From NCBI RefSeq assembly GCF_007713735.2, contig NZ_VMNW02000055.1, positions 1 to 57,160 of the forward strand: a stretch of 57,160 nucleotides of DNA. The letters run 5' to 3'. Position 1 is the first letter of the stretch. Every line of letters begins with the position of its first letter. This document shows, piece after piece, positions 1-8,994 of this stretch. Made by a program: the position numbers and the translations under genes. The stretch is from Amycolatopsis acidicola (lineage in GTDB: Bacteria > Actinomycetota > Actinomycetes > Mycobacteriales > Pseudonocardiaceae). Below the pieces are notes generated by a model. That model saw only the letters and a program-made list of their open reading frames with translations. It made no database searches and had not been told where the DNA came from.

Positions 1-2016
1 GGGTGGCGGCGTGGCCTGGAGTTTGCCCGCGGTGAGGCGGTCGGCGCCCCAGCTGCGCTCGATGTAGCCGATGATCCGCTCGATGTCCTCGGCGGGCACC
101 TTGTCCGGCTCGCCGTGTTCGAGGGGGTCGACGTGGAAGATGTAGAGCCGGGAGGCGAACTGGTCGAACGGGAGCGAGGCCTCGCCGAAGCGTTCGCCGT
201 TGCCTGCCGTGGACACCACTACCCCGTCGCCCCAGTCCTGGCCACTGTCGTTGTTGGGGTTGTAGAAGTAGACCCGCATCACGTCGTGGGGGTCGGGCGC
301 GGCGCGCAGGATGGTGATCGCGTGCCAGCCGACGTACCGGGCCGCGCTGTCGGTGACGGCGATGCCCGCGGGCTGCGGGTGGATCAGCGGCTGCCCGCCG
401 TTGTACGCCGTGTGGTAGCTCGCGTGGAACTGGCGCAGGAAGTAGTCGAGTTCGATCAGGTTCCCGGACTCGACGTCGACGTTGATCCGGAACCCGCGCG
501 AGGCCCACCAGCCGTGGAACTCCGGGTTGACCCAGCGGTGCGGGTCGCCGGGGCGGCCGATGCAGCGGCGCCCCATCTCGGCGTAGATCCGGTCCAGGTG
601 CGGCACCACGAGCAGCGACACCGGGTCCAGGTCGACCGGCAGCTTGCTCGCGACCCCGCGCTCGCTTTCGATCGACGAAATCCGCTGCCCCTCGAAGTGC
701 ATGGTGATCTCGTCGTCCCGCGCGGCCCAGACCACCATCTGCAGCAGATAGTCCGGGTCGTTGTAGGCCCACATCGACAGCGCGCGGGCGGACTGGCAGG
801 TCGGGTTGTCGCCCTGGCCGACGCCGAGCGGCTGGCCCAGCATCGACAGCACGCCGGCGGTCAGCCGCGCGCGCGGGCCGGGCTGGTCACCGAACACCGA
901 CGTGAGCCTGTCCTGCGCGACCTGCGAAAGCTGCAGCCCCAGCTGGCGCCACAGCGAAGGCACCACCGGCGACTCGTACAGAATCCCCCGGTCCAGCAAC
1001 AGCGCCAGCCCGTACACGCACTGCGCCGTCTGCGGGTGCACGGCCTGCTCGATCAGCGCGTGCACGAGCTCGTGGTAGCGCAGCAGGCAGTTCCGGCCCG
1101 TCTCGGACAGCCCGAGCGCCTCACCGACGAGGTAGTCGCTCTGGCTCCGCACGAACCGCAGCAGCTCCGCGTGGTACGGCGAAACCAGGCCGGTGTCGTG
1201 CATCGCCCTGGCGAACCCGGTGGCCTCGTACTGCAGGTCACCGGTGTCCATCGCCTCCAGCCGGGAGCGGAACACCTCGATGCCCGGATCCTCCCGGCAG
1301 GCCTCGGTCGTACCGAACAGGCTGGTGACGAGCCGGTCGATGCCCTGCCCGGACGCCGGGCCGAGGTCGACGTCGGGATCGCCGCGGTAGATCGCGATCC
1401 GGGTGATCAGCGACTGCACCTGGTCGACCTGGATCGGGCGCTGGCGCAGGATCCGCCAGATCTCCTCGACCAGCCGGTCCAGCACGCTGTCGTAGCCGAT
1501 CTGGTCGGCGAGATGCCGGAACAGGTCGCGGATCAGCTGCGCCGTGCGGCCCTGCTGCACGCGTTCCGCCTCGGTGGGCGGGGTGAACAGCAGCTCGAGG
1601 TTCATCGCGAGGACCTGGGCCAGGAACTTCCGCGCGTCCTCCGCCGAGATCGCCGGGTGGGCGAAGTCACCGAGTGCCACCGCGAGCATGCGCAGCTCGC
1701 TGGTCGCCTCCATCACGACGGTGTCCGCGTCGCCGCTGCGCAGGCCGGGCCCGACCAGCGCCGGGACGAGGATCTCCGGGGTGGCCCAGTCCGTTCCGAG
1801 GAACAGGCCGGCCTCCTCCAGCGCCTGCGCGCGCGCCTGGACGGCGGCGGCTCCGCCCGGCTCGCGCAGCGTCCGCCGCAGGGCTTCCAGCATCCGCCGC
1901 AGCTTCGTGTGCTTGCCGAAGTCGCGGGTCTCCGCCATCGCCCTGATGGCGTCGTCGAGCGAGGCCACGCGCTTGTCCAGCGTCGTGGCCTCGCCCGTGA
2001 CGTCGTTCGGTTCCAC
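1..2016 (-). CDS. large uncharacterised protein with papain-like Cys/His/Asn signature (3' end cut by window)
   Basis: I do not recognise the family. At least 672 residues are visible; the C-terminus lies beyond position 1. The GTG start at 2016 is chosen because a GGGG-type ribosome site precedes it and it lies 15 bp after the ATP-grasp stop, so the two genes form an operon. The first ~390 residues are helical-looking. The later part holds what resembles a papain-fold active site: Cys407 in NPTCQSARALSMW, His565 in GWHAITIL, and an Asn-rich stretch (Asn586-Asn589) running into DWGDG. The order and spacing (158 and 21 residues) fit papain-like enzymes. No signal peptide or membrane segment is seen, so it is probably cytoplasmic. 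The peptidase or acyltransferase role is inference from these motifs only. Confidence 0.75.
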   Translation of the reverse strand, partial: MEPNDVTGEATTLDKRVASLDDAIRAMAETRDFGKHTKLRRMLEALRRTLREPGGAAAVQARAQALEEAGLFLGTDWATPEILVPALVGPGLRSGDADTVVMEATSELRMLAVALGDFAHPAISAEDARKFLAQVLAMNLELLFTPPTEAERVQQGRTAQLIRDLFRHLADQIGYDSVLDRLVEEIWRILRQRPIQVDQVQSLITRIAIYRGDPDVDLGPASGQGIDRLVTSLFGTTEACREDPGIEVFRSRLEAMDTGDLQYEATGFARAMHDTGLVSPYHAELLRFVRSQSDYLVGEALGLSETGRNCLLRYHELVHALIEQAVHPQTAQCVYGLALLLDRGILYESPVVPSLWRQLGLQLSQVAQDRLTSVFGDQPGPRARLTAGVLSMLGQPLGVGQGDNPTCQSARALSMWAYNDPDYLLQMVVWAARDDEITMHFEGQRISSIESERGVASKLPVDLDPVSLLVVPHLDRIYAEMGRRCIGRPGDPHRWVNPEFHGWWASRGFRINVDVESGNLIELDYFLRQFHASYHTAYNGGQPLIHPQPAGIAVTDSAARYVGWHAITILRAAPDPHDVMRVYFYNPNNDSGQDWGDGVVVSTAGNGERFGEASLPFDQFASRLYIFHVDPLEHGEPDKVPAEDIERIIGYIERSWGADRLTAGKLQATPPP

Positions 2017-2031
2017 AGGGTTTCCCCAGAC

Positions 2032-3273
2032 TTACACGTAGAAGTCGAGTTCTTCTTGTTGCTTCAGCAGATCGCGCATCCGGTACGGATCCTCACCGAA
2101 GAAGTAGAGCAGACCCCAGTGCGTGCCGAACGCGGTCCTCTTCGTAACGGTCTCTTCCAGGGGCGCCGAGAGGTCGTGTGACTCGTAGTAGTCGTCGTTC
2201 TCGGTCTCCTCCGGGATCTCCAGCTCGCTGACGACGCGGCGGCGCGGGTACACCCCGAAGCAGCCCGCGATCCCGGTCGCGTCGACGACCTCCTTGGGGA
2301 AGAACGCGTCGATCTCCTCCTCGGTCGTCTTCGGGTCGAAGGCGAGCGCCAGGCCCTGGTAGGCGTTGAACCCGTAGGCGCGCTCGAGCAGCTCGAACAC
2401 CTTGAACCCCGGCGGCCGGTAGGCGACCTCGCCGAAGTACATCTCGCCGTCGCTGGTGACGAAGTACTCCGGGTGCACGAACCCGAACTCGATGTCGAAG
2501 GCCTTGATGAGCTTCTCGATCTGGGCGGTGATCTGCGGCCGGTAACGCTCCAGTTCGGGCGTGGCCGGCACGAACACCGAGTAGCCGAGCCGGACGTACT
2601 CGGAGATGTTCAGGAACTTGATCTTGCCGTCGTGGATCCACGCCTCGACGGCGAACTCCCAGCCGTCCAGATGGGACTCCATCAGCACCGGGAAGTCCTC
2701 CTCCGGGATCGCGTCGATCTCGTCGGGGGTGCGGATCACGCGGTGCCCGAGGCTCCCGGCCTTGTCGAAGGCCTTGAGGTGGATCAGGTCGTTCGGGTCG
2801 CCGTCGAGCTTCAGCAGCGTCTGGTTGACGCGCTTGAGGAACCGGATCACGTCGTCGCGGTCGTGGGCCTCCTCGAAGATCCCGACCCGGATGCCGCCGA
2901 GCTGCGCGCGGCGCTTCATCAGCGACTTGTCGCGCAGCAGCATCGCCTGTCCGAACAACCGCGGGTTCTGCAGCAGGACCGAGTTGATCGCTCCCGCCCA
3001 CTCCACGGTCTCCTCGAACAACGGGATGGCGACGTCGACGCCTTCCTTCTTGAGGATTTCGGCGATCTCCATCGACCGGTCGTTGAACCGCTCGAAATCC
3101 CAAGGCAGATAAGGGATCCCGTGCTCGGTGCAGTACTCCTCCGCCCAGTCCGGCGCCACTACGACGTAGCGCCGGTCGAACCGGTCCAGCGCCTCGACCG
3201 CGTTGAGACTCCAGCCCAGCAGCGCTAGATACCCTTTTTCCGGATCCTTCTTGGCCGCTTCAGACTGTGGCAT
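2032..3273 (-). CDS. ATP-grasp ligase-like protein
   Basis: 413 residues starting at ATG 3273 behind a GGAGGAA ribosome site. The N-terminal ~110 residues look like a pre-ATP-grasp Rossmann-like domain, followed by an ATP-grasp fold. The stretch GWEFAVEAWIHDGKIKFLN and the later GEVAYRPPGFK look like the metal/ATP-binding strands of carboxylate-amine or carboxylate-thiol ligases. Such enzymes activate a carboxylate as acyl-phosphate and join it to an amine. The substrate cannot be read from the sequence. It is co-transcribed with the papain-like partner downstream (15 bp gap), which suggests the two work on one peptide or conjugate. No transporter or precursor peptide gene is visible next to them. 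Confidence 0.85.
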   Translation of the reverse strand: MPQSEAAKKDPEKGYLALLGWSLNAVEALDRFDRRYVVVAPDWAEEYCTEHGIPYLPWDFERFNDRSMEIAEILKKEGVDVAIPLFEETVEWAGAINSVLLQNPRLFGQAMLLRDKSLMKRRAQLGGIRVGIFEEAHDRDDVIRFLKRVNQTLLKLDGDPNDLIHLKAFDKAGSLGHRVIRTPDEIDAIPEEDFPVLMESHLDGWEFAVEAWIHDGKIKFLNISEYVRLGYSVFVPATPELERYRPQITAQIEKLIKAFDIEFGFVHPEYFVTSDGEMYFGEVAYRPPGFKVFELLERAYGFNAYQGLALAFDPKTTEEEIDAFFPKEVVDATGIAGCFGVYPRRRVVSELEIPEETENDDYYESHDLSAPLEETVTKRTAFGTHWGLLYFFGEDPYRMRDLLKQQEELDFYV

Positions 3274-3377
3274 GGGACCGTTCCTCCGTTTCGGCGCAGT
3301 TCAGCTCTCAAGTGCACGGTTCACCTACCGTACGTGATGCGTCGCTCGCGTGGGGAACACGGAGGTGTCCCCGATCT

Positions 3378-3390
3378 GTCCACAAAGGAC
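3378..3390. promoter_or_regulatory. imperfect palindrome GTCC-ACAAA-GGAC upstream of the ATP-grasp gene
   Basis: GTCCACAAAGGAC lies in the 119 bp between the TetR stop (3393) and the ATP-grasp start (3273). The same 13-mer recurs at 24295-24307. It is one base away from the palindrome GTCCA-N3-TGGAC, which is repeated through the window. Its role is unknown. Confidence 0.35.
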
Positions 3391-3392
3391 TG

Positions 3393-4079
3393 TCAGTGCG
3401 CCTTCCGCGCGCGTTTCACCGGCTTGACCACCGGCAGCTCGACCCCGGGCGCGGCGAGGCCGCGCAGGGTCAGGTCCGCGAAGTGCTCGCCGATCTGCGC
3501 CGGGGTGAACTCCCCGCCGGGCGAGAACCAGCGGTAGACCCAGTTGACGGAACCGAGGATCGACAGGCTCGCCAGCTTCGGGTCGACGGACTCGCGCACC
3601 AGCCCTTCGGCCTTGCCCTTGCTGATCAGGTCGAGGAACACGGAACGGTAGGCGTGTTCGCCGCCGAGGATCTCCTCCTGGCGTGTCTTCGGCAGCGCCT
3701 GCATCTCGTGCAGGAACACGGTGGTGCCGGTGAGGTTGCGGCACATGTGCTCGATGTGCCCGACGATCACGTTGCGCAGGCGCTGCAACGGGTCGCCAGG
3801 GCGGCCCGCCAGCTCGGCGATGTTCGCCAGCCCCTGCTGGTGGACCTCGTTGATGACCTCGAAGAGCAGGTCCTCCTTGGAATGGATGTAGTAGTACAGG
3901 CTGCCCTTGAGCATCCCGAGCCGCTCGGCGATGTCCTGCAGCGAAGCGCCTTCGTAGCCCTTCTCGTGGAAGGTTTCGGTGGCCACCGCGAACAGTTCGG
4001 CCCAGCGTTCCTCGCGGGGCTTGCGCTCCCCGCTGCCGCGCCGCCGCGAACGTCCTACTGGCTCCCGCACCTCGACCAC
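3393..4079 (-). CDS. TetR-family transcriptional regulator
   Basis: 228 residues. The N-terminal helix-turn-helix is typical of TetR (GYEGASLQDIAERLGMLKGS then LYYYIHSKEDLL, about residues 40-75). The all-helical ligand-binding domain that follows resembles the KstR2/fatty-acid-type TetR regulators, which often respond to acyl-CoA esters. The start is GTG at 4079; the N-terminus before residue 25 is basic and may be longer than needed. It is the last gene of the minus-strand arm (carboxyltransferase to OYE) and has its own operator candidate just upstream (4105-4120). Autoregulation and control of the island via similar sites at 10604 and 17354 are inferred. Confidence 0.9.
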   Translation of the reverse strand: MVEVREPVGRSRRRGSGERKPREERWAELFAVATETFHEKGYEGASLQDIAERLGMLKGSLYYYIHSKEDLLFEVINEVHQQGLANIAELAGRPGDPLQRLRNVIVGHIEHMCRNLTGTTVFLHEMQALPKTRQEEILGGEHAYRSVFLDLISKGKAEGLVRESVDPKLASLSILGSVNWVYRWFSPGGEFTPAQIGEHFADLTLRGLAAPGVELPVVKPVKRARKAH

Positions 4080-4104
4080 CCCATCCGGATCCTGCCGGAA
4101 AATC

Positions 4105-4120
4105 TATCAAACGACCGGTA
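4105..4120. promoter_or_regulatory. putative TetR operator, site 1
   Basis: TATCAAACGACCGGTA sits in the 48-bp gap between the OYE stop and the TetR start. It matches site 3 (17354-17369) at 14 of 16 positions and shares its first half with site 2 (10604-10623). The position suits autoregulation of the TetR gene. Confidence 0.5.
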
Positions 4121-4127
4121 CTGACGC

Positions 4128-6032
4128 TCAGATGCCGAGACCGGCGTCGGCGCCGGCATTGACGGCGCGGACGAAATCGGCGGGCGATGCGGCGTCGCCG
4201 GGAACCCGGACCTCGATGTCCCCGAGGTCCAGGCCGGCGGTCACGTCCGCGCCGGTGGCGCGCCAGCCGATCGCCAGCGCGACCACATCGGCCGCCAGCG
4301 CTCGTTCCTCGCCGCCGTCCGCGGGCCGCCAGCGCACGAGACCGGGCTCGATGCCGACGACCACAGCCTTGGTGAGGAGCGCGACCCCGTCGCGTTCGAG
4401 CTGTTTCACCAGCTGCCGCCGGGTGATCGCTTCGATGCCGCGGCCGACGCTGCCGCGCATCTCCACGAGGGTGACCTCGATTCCCTTGGCGCGCATCAGT
4501 TCCGCGGTCTCGCAGCCGGTCGCGCTGCCGCCGACCACCACCAGCCGCGAGTCCGGCGCCACCGGGATCTCCCCGAGCAGCAGGCGTTGCGCGTCATACA
4601 CCGAGGGCCCGTCGATGCCGGGGATCGGCGGCACGAGCGGGACAGCGCCCGTCGCGACGACCACGACGTCCGGCTGCTGGCCGCGCACGGTTTCCGGCGA
4701 GACCGGGGCCGAGGTGTGGATCTCGACGCCAAGCTGTTCGAGCCGGCGCGCCTGGAAATCCCGGTACCGCAGCACTTCCCGCTTACTCGGCGCGGAACCC
4801 GCCACTTCCAGCTTGCCGCCGAGGGCCGCGTCACGCTCCCAAATGGACACTCGATGCCCGCGCACCCGCGCTATCCGCGCCGCTTCCATGCCCGCTGGCC
4901 CGGAGCCGACGACCATCACGCGCCGCGGCACGGCGGCGGGTTTGACCTGCCAGGTCCGTTCGCGGCCTGCTTCGGGGTTCACCGAGCACTGTGCCCGTTC
5001 ACCCCGCCCGACGAGGTCCACGCAGGCGTTGCACGCGATGCACGGCCGCACTTCGTCCAGCCGTCCGGCGCGCACGAGGTTCGGCCAGTCCGGTTCGGCG
5101 ATCAGGCCACGGCCCAGTAGTACGAGATCCGCGTCGCCGGACGCCACGACGTCTTCGGCCAGCGCGGGATCGTCCAGGCGCCCGACTGCCATCACCGGCA
5201 CCGACACCGCCTGCTTCACCGCGCGGGCGAGCGGGCGCATGTGGCCGCGTGGAACGGACATCGGCGCGAGCGTCTGCTGCAGGGTCAGCCAGGTGCCCGA
5301 CGAGACCGAGATCGCCGCGGCCCCGGCGTCCTCCAGCATCCGCGCGACGGCCACGGCGGAGTCCAGGTCGAACCCGCCGGGCTCGGTGTCCGTGCCGTTG
5401 AGCCGCCACACGAGCGGCAGCCCGGACGCGCCGATGATCGCCCGCGCGACTTCGAGGGAGAACCGGGCCCGGTTTCCGAGCGTGCCGCCGTAGTCGTCGG
5501 TGCGCTGATTGTGCCGTGGGGAAAGGAAGTTCGAGGGCAGATAGCCGTGCGCGCCGTGCACCTCGACGTACTCGAACCCCGCGTCCGCGGCATAACGGGC
5601 AGCCCGCGCGTAGTCGGCGACGATGCCGTCGATCTCCGGCACCGTCAGCTCGTGCGGGGTCGGCGAGACGGAGTTCAACGGGACCGGCGAGGGTGCCACG
5701 GACGGGCCTTCGGTGACCTGGCGCCCGGGGTGCATGAGCTGGACGCCGACGGTCACGCCGTGTGGCTTGACCGCTTCGACGACCCGCCGCAACCCCGGCA
5801 CGTACTCCGGGCCGCTCAGCCGGGGTTCGGGGCCGACGGTGCCGGACGACACCAGGCAGCCTTCGACGGTGATCGCGCCGACCCCGCCCTCCGCGCGCCG
5901 CCGGTAGTAGGCGACCGTGTCGTCGGTGACGAACCCGCCCTGGTCGAGGCAGGTGCCCATCGGCGCCATCACCAGCCGGTTGGCGAACGTGACCCCGCCG
6001 ACCCGCACCGGCGTGAACAGCGCGCCGGTCAC
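4128..6032 (-). CDS. OYE-type FMN/FAD/4Fe-4S oxidoreductase (2,4-dienoyl-CoA reductase family)
   Basis: 634 residues. Residues 1-330 form an old-yellow-enzyme TIM barrel (FANRLVMAPMGT near the start, VHGAHGYLPSNFLSP at 158-172). A 4Fe-4S cluster motif follows at Cys331, 334, 337 and 349, then a FAD/NAD(P) domain with VVGSGPAGMEA at 374. This is the FadH / trimethylamine dehydrogenase architecture, in which NAD(P)H electrons pass through FAD and 4Fe-4S to FMN to reduce an activated C=C bond. The GTG start overlaps the ferredoxin stop by 3 nt (GTGA), so the upstream GC-rich open frame is not used. With the P450, ferredoxin and acyl-CoA genes it probably acts on an oxygenated unsaturated intermediate; the substrate is unknown. 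Confidence 0.9.
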   Translation of the reverse strand: MTGALFTPVRVGGVTFANRLVMAPMGTCLDQGGFVTDDTVAYYRRRAEGGVGAITVEGCLVSSGTVGPEPRLSGPEYVPGLRRVVEAVKPHGVTVGVQLMHPGRQVTEGPSVAPSPVPLNSVSPTPHELTVPEIDGIVADYARAARYAADAGFEYVEVHGAHGYLPSNFLSPRHNQRTDDYGGTLGNRARFSLEVARAIIGASGLPLVWRLNGTDTEPGGFDLDSAVAVARMLEDAGAAAISVSSGTWLTLQQTLAPMSVPRGHMRPLARAVKQAVSVPVMAVGRLDDPALAEDVVASGDADLVLLGRGLIAEPDWPNLVRAGRLDEVRPCIACNACVDLVGRGERAQCSVNPEAGRERTWQVKPAAVPRRVMVVGSGPAGMEAARIARVRGHRVSIWERDAALGGKLEVAGSAPSKREVLRYRDFQARRLEQLGVEIHTSAPVSPETVRGQQPDVVVVATGAVPLVPPIPGIDGPSVYDAQRLLLGEIPVAPDSRLVVVGGSATGCETAELMRAKGIEVTLVEMRGSVGRGIEAITRRQLVKQLERDGVALLTKAVVVGIEPGLVRWRPADGGEERALAADVVALAIGWRATGADVTAGLDLGDIEVRVPGDAASPADFVRAVNAGADAGLGI

Positions 6033-6223
6033 GGCAGCACCCGTAGCGCGCGCACGGGGCAGGCGTCCACACCCGTCTCGGCGGTGTCCTCCTCCCCCGG
6101 CGGCACCTCCTTTTCCGGTCCCACGGCGGAAAACCCGTCGTCGTCCAAGGGGAAGAGGTCGGGATCGATCACGGAGCACTGGGCGTGCCCCTCGCAGGCG
6201 CCCGGTGCCAGCCCGATCTTCAT
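6029..6223 (-). CDS. 3Fe-4S ferredoxin
   Basis: 64 residues with Cys10, Cys16 and Cys55. His13 replaces the cysteine that would complete a 4Fe-4S site (CEGHAQC), and CPVRAL lies at the C-terminus. This is the usual pattern of the small actinobacterial ferredoxins that reduce cytochrome P450s. Its ATG overlaps the P450 stop (ATGA, 6220-6223) and its stop overlaps the OYE start, so it should be the P450's electron donor. No dedicated ferredoxin reductase is in this operon. Confidence 0.93.
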   Translation of the reverse strand: MKIGLAPGACEGHAQCSVIDPDLFPLDDDGFSAVGPEKEVPPGEEDTAETGVDACPVRALRVLP

Positions 6224-7437
6224 GACGACCTCCCGTGCGCGACGGAAAGCGCTTCCATCGACCGCGACGCGAGCGCCTGCTTCCACCGCGGTTCGGCGGT
6301 CAGCTCCAGCCGCGGCAGCCGTTCGACGATCCGCGCCACCGCGATGCGGGTCTCCATCCGGGCGAGCTGCGCCCCGATGCACGCGTGGATCCCTTTGCCG
6401 AAGGCGATGTGCGGGTTGGGGCTGCGGCCGAGGTCGAGGCTGTCCGGATCGGCGAACTTCTCCGGGTCCCGGTTGGCCGAGGCGAGCACGAGGTGCACCC
6501 GCTCGCCGGGGGAGATCGTCTTGCCGCGGATTTCGGTGTCCGCGACGACCCACCGGTTCAGCACCTTGATCGGCCCGTCATAACGCAGCAGCTCCTCGAC
6601 GGCGGTGCCGATCAGCCCGGGCTCCCGCCGCAGCCGGTCCAGCTGGTCCGGGTGCCGCAGCAGGGCGAGGACGGAGTTGGCGATCGAGTTCGTCGTGGTT
6701 TCGTGTCCGGCGAACAGGAGCAGCGCGCACATCGAGACGAGTTCGTCGTCGGAGAGCCGGTCTTCGCCGTCGCGGGCCATCAGCGCGGACAGCATGTCCT
6801 CGCCGGGTTCCTTCCGGCGCAGCTCGATCAGCCCGCGGAAGTAGGCGTCCATCTCCCGGAGCCCGCGCAACGCCCGCTCGTGGCGCACGGCGCGGGCCGC
6901 GCCGCCCGTGCCGAACGCGACGAGCGCCAGCTCGTCGGACCAATCACGGAAGCGGTCCCGGTCCTCGGTGCGGGCGCCGAGCATCGTCGCGATCACCTTG
7001 GTGGGCAAGGGATACGCGACGTTCTCGATCAGGTCGCCCGGCTCGGGGCCGCGCAGGAAGGTGTCGAGGTGCTCGTCGACGATGGTGGTGATCAGCTCGC
7101 TCATCGCGGCGATCCGCTGGCCCTTGAACGCCTGCGCCGCCAGCCGGCGCAGCCGGGTGTGGGCGGGCGGATCGGAGACGACCATCCACTCCGACATCAG
7201 CCCGAGCACGGCGGCCGAAGCCGTCGATTGCGGCCGTTTACCGGAAGCGAGCAGGGGCCGGACGCGGTCGTTGGAAAGGGCCTTGTTCTGGAACGCGGCC
7301 GAGACGTCGTCGTAGCGGGTGATCAGCCACGCGCGGTGTGCTTCGCTCCAGTGCACCGGATCCGACTCCCTCAGCTCGCGCAGCGCCGCGTACGGGTCTT
7401 CGGTGGCCTCGGGCGTGACCAGGTCGGTGACAGGCAT
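6220..7437 (-). CDS. cytochrome P450 monooxygenase
   Basis: 405 residues, normal for a soluble bacterial P450. Signatures: the I-helix oxygen-binding motif AGHETT (243-248), the K-helix ExxR in EELLR (281-285) and the heme loop FGKGIHACIGAQLAR with the thiolate Cys353. No membrane anchor. It inserts one oxygen atom into a substrate using electrons from the overlapping ferredoxin. The context of enoyl-CoA hydratase, acyl-CoA carboxylase and dehydrogenases suggests hydroxylation of a terpenoid, steroid-like or branched-chain substrate before beta-oxidation-type breakdown; that is inference. It starts 10 bp after the SnoaL-like gene. Confidence 0.95.
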   Translation of the reverse strand: MPVTDLVTPEATEDPYAALRELRESDPVHWSEAHRAWLITRYDDVSAAFQNKALSNDRVRPLLASGKRPQSTASAAVLGLMSEWMVVSDPPAHTRLRRLAAQAFKGQRIAAMSELITTIVDEHLDTFLRGPEPGDLIENVAYPLPTKVIATMLGARTEDRDRFRDWSDELALVAFGTGGAARAVRHERALRGLREMDAYFRGLIELRRKEPGEDMLSALMARDGEDRLSDDELVSMCALLLFAGHETTTNSIANSVLALLRHPDQLDRLRREPGLIGTAVEELLRYDGPIKVLNRWVVADTEIRGKTISPGERVHLVLASANRDPEKFADPDSLDLGRSPNPHIAFGKGIHACIGAQLARMETRIAVARIVERLPRLELTAEPRWKQALASRSMEALSVAHGRSS

Positions 7438-7447
7438 GCTGGTCCTC

Positions 7448-8227
7448 TCAACTGCGGGCGGAAGCGAGAGCGCGCGCCAGCCCGAGCCGGTCGCGCACGA
7501 TCCGGCCGCCGGTGACCCGGCCGTGGGCGACCGTGACGAGGCCGACGAGGTGGAGGGTGGCGGGCGTGCCGGCGGGTGCTTCGGCGTAAGTGCCGGTCGC
7601 GGTCACGCGGAAGGCGACGTGGGGCCCGGCGGAGAACAGATCGTCCACGGTGGACGACGATCCGGTGAGCAGGGGCGGCCCGGCGGCGCCGTCGTCGAAA
7701 CGGACCACCGGGTCGTGCGGCTGGACGGCCGCCCCGGTCTCGATCCATCGCCGCACCACGGTTTCCGCTTCGGGATCGGGCGGCTCGGCGCGTGTGTCCC
7801 ACGGGGCGAGCGCGGGCGGCTCGACCGCGTCCGGGATGCCGGAGTCGAGTTGGCGCTTCCGGGAGAAGTAGTCCTGCTCGACGTAGTTCGCGACGAGTTT
7901 TCTTCCGTTCCAGCTGTAGAGCCCGATCCCGGACCAGACAGCGCTTTCCCCGGCCTTCGCCGAACGGCCGTGCTCGGAGAACCGCATCGCCAGGCGGTCG
8001 CCGTTGGTGACGATTTCGTGCACGGTCAGGCAAAGCCCGGGGTACTGGGTGAACTGCCGTCGCGCGGCCGGGATGTACGCCTCGTCGCGGCCGGCCACCT
8101 CGTGCGGCCCCATCCGCAGCGTGTAGCCGGGCTCCATGATCTCGGCGCAGACGGAGACGTCGTGGCGGTTGGTGTAGTCGTTGACGTAGCGCCGCATCAG
8201 GGCCACGAACGGTTCGGGCGCGCTCAT
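7448..8227 (-). CDS. SnoaL-like (NTF2-fold) protein, probably two domains
   Basis: 259 residues. The first ~125 (FVALMRRYVNDYTNRHDVSV through AVWSGIGLYSWNGRKLV) fit a SnoaL-like polyketide-cyclase/ester-cyclase domain. The C-terminal half looks like a second, more divergent NTF2-like barrel. Such domains form a hydrophobic cone used for isomerisation, hydrolysis or ligand binding in catabolic operons. The ATG overlaps the hydratase stop (TGATG at 8225-8229), indicating translational coupling. The catalytic role is not assignable. Confidence 0.8.
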   Translation of the reverse strand: MSAPEPFVALMRRYVNDYTNRHDVSVCAEIMEPGYTLRMGPHEVAGRDEAYIPAARRQFTQYPGLCLTVHEIVTNGDRLAMRFSEHGRSAKAGESAVWSGIGLYSWNGRKLVANYVEQDYFSRKRQLDSGIPDAVEPPALAPWDTRAEPPDPEAETVVRRWIETGAAVQPHDPVVRFDDGAAGPPLLTGSSSTVDDLFSAGPHVAFRVTATGTYAEAPAGTPATLHLVGLVTVAHGRVTGGRIVRDRLGLARALASARS

Positions 8228-8994
8228 CAGCGGCCCTCGAACCGGGGCGGGCGCTTGTCCTTGAACGCGGCGATGCCCTCGGCGGCGTCGGCGGTGGCGT
8301 GCAACGCGGTGAGCGCGCCGGTGGAGTGGTCGAACTCGCCGCGGTCCACACCGCGGTTGACGAGGTTCTTGCCGGTGGCCAGCGCCAGCGGCGCCATGCC
8401 CGCCATCCGTTCGGCGAGGTCGCGCGCCGTGGCCATCAATTCCGCGGCCGGGACCACCTTCTGCGCCAGCCCGATGCTCAGCGCGGTGGCCGCGTCGGCC
8501 CGCTCCCCCGCGAACATCATCAGCTTGGTCCAGTGCCGTCCGATCACCGAGGGCGCGCGCAGCACGCCGAACCCGGGCACGAGCCCTACGGCGGCCTCGG
8601 GCATGGCGAAAGTGGCGTTCTCCGCGGCGACCACGACATCGCAGGCCAGCGCGAGCTCGCAGCCGCCGCCCATCGCGTAGCCGTTCACCGCCGCGATCAC
8701 CGGCAGCGGCGACTCCTCGACCGCGGCGAACGTCCGCATGCAGTCCTGCTGGAACTCCCGCTTCGCCGCGACGTCGGTCAGCTCCGCGAAGCTCGCGATG
8801 TCGCCTCCGGCGGAAAACGCCTTGTCCCCGGCGCCGGTGATGATCACCGCGCGGGTCTGCCCGTCGGCGGCGAGCGAGGCCAGGGCCTCGCGTAGCCCGG
8901 GCCAGAACTCGCGGCCCATCGCGTTGAGTTTGGCCGGGTCGTCGATCGTGAGCACCGCGACGGCCTTTTCCGCGTCGACTCGCAGGGTGGCCAT
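8227..8994 (-). CDS. enoyl-CoA hydratase/isomerase family protein
   Basis: 255 residues, standard crotonase length. The oxyanion-hole segments are clear: AFSAGGDIASFAEL (first) and NGYAMGGGCELALACD (second), followed by MPEAAVGLVPGFG. These enzymes add water to 2-enoyl-CoA or isomerise double bonds. The ATG at 8994 is chosen because it overlaps the carboxyltransferase stop (TGATG) and aligns with the family start; the long upstream open frame is a shadow of the carboxyltransferase. Confidence 0.93.
   Translation of the reverse strand: MATLRVDAEKAVAVLTIDDPAKLNAMGREFWPGLREALASLAADGQTRAVIITGAGDKAFSAGGDIASFAELTDVAAKREFQQDCMRTFAAVEESPLPVIAAVNGYAMGGGCELALACDVVVAAENATFAMPEAAVGLVPGFGVLRAPSVIGRHWTKLMMFAGERADAATALSIGLAQKVVPAAELMATARDLAERMAGMAPLALATGKNLVNRGVDRGEFDHSTGALTALHATADAAEGIAAFKDKRPPRFEGR

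Noticed and set aside
115..2181. 688-residue open frame on the plus strand opposite the papain-like gene
   Set aside because: Arg/Val/Asp-rich composition typical of a high-GC shadow; the minus strand gives a coherent protein with a ribosome site and an operon partner.
3393..4079. Calling the TetR regulator KstR2
   Set aside because: Its candidate sites (TATCAAACGACCGGTA type) do not look like the KstR2 operator I know, and the neighbouring genes are not the late steroid genes.
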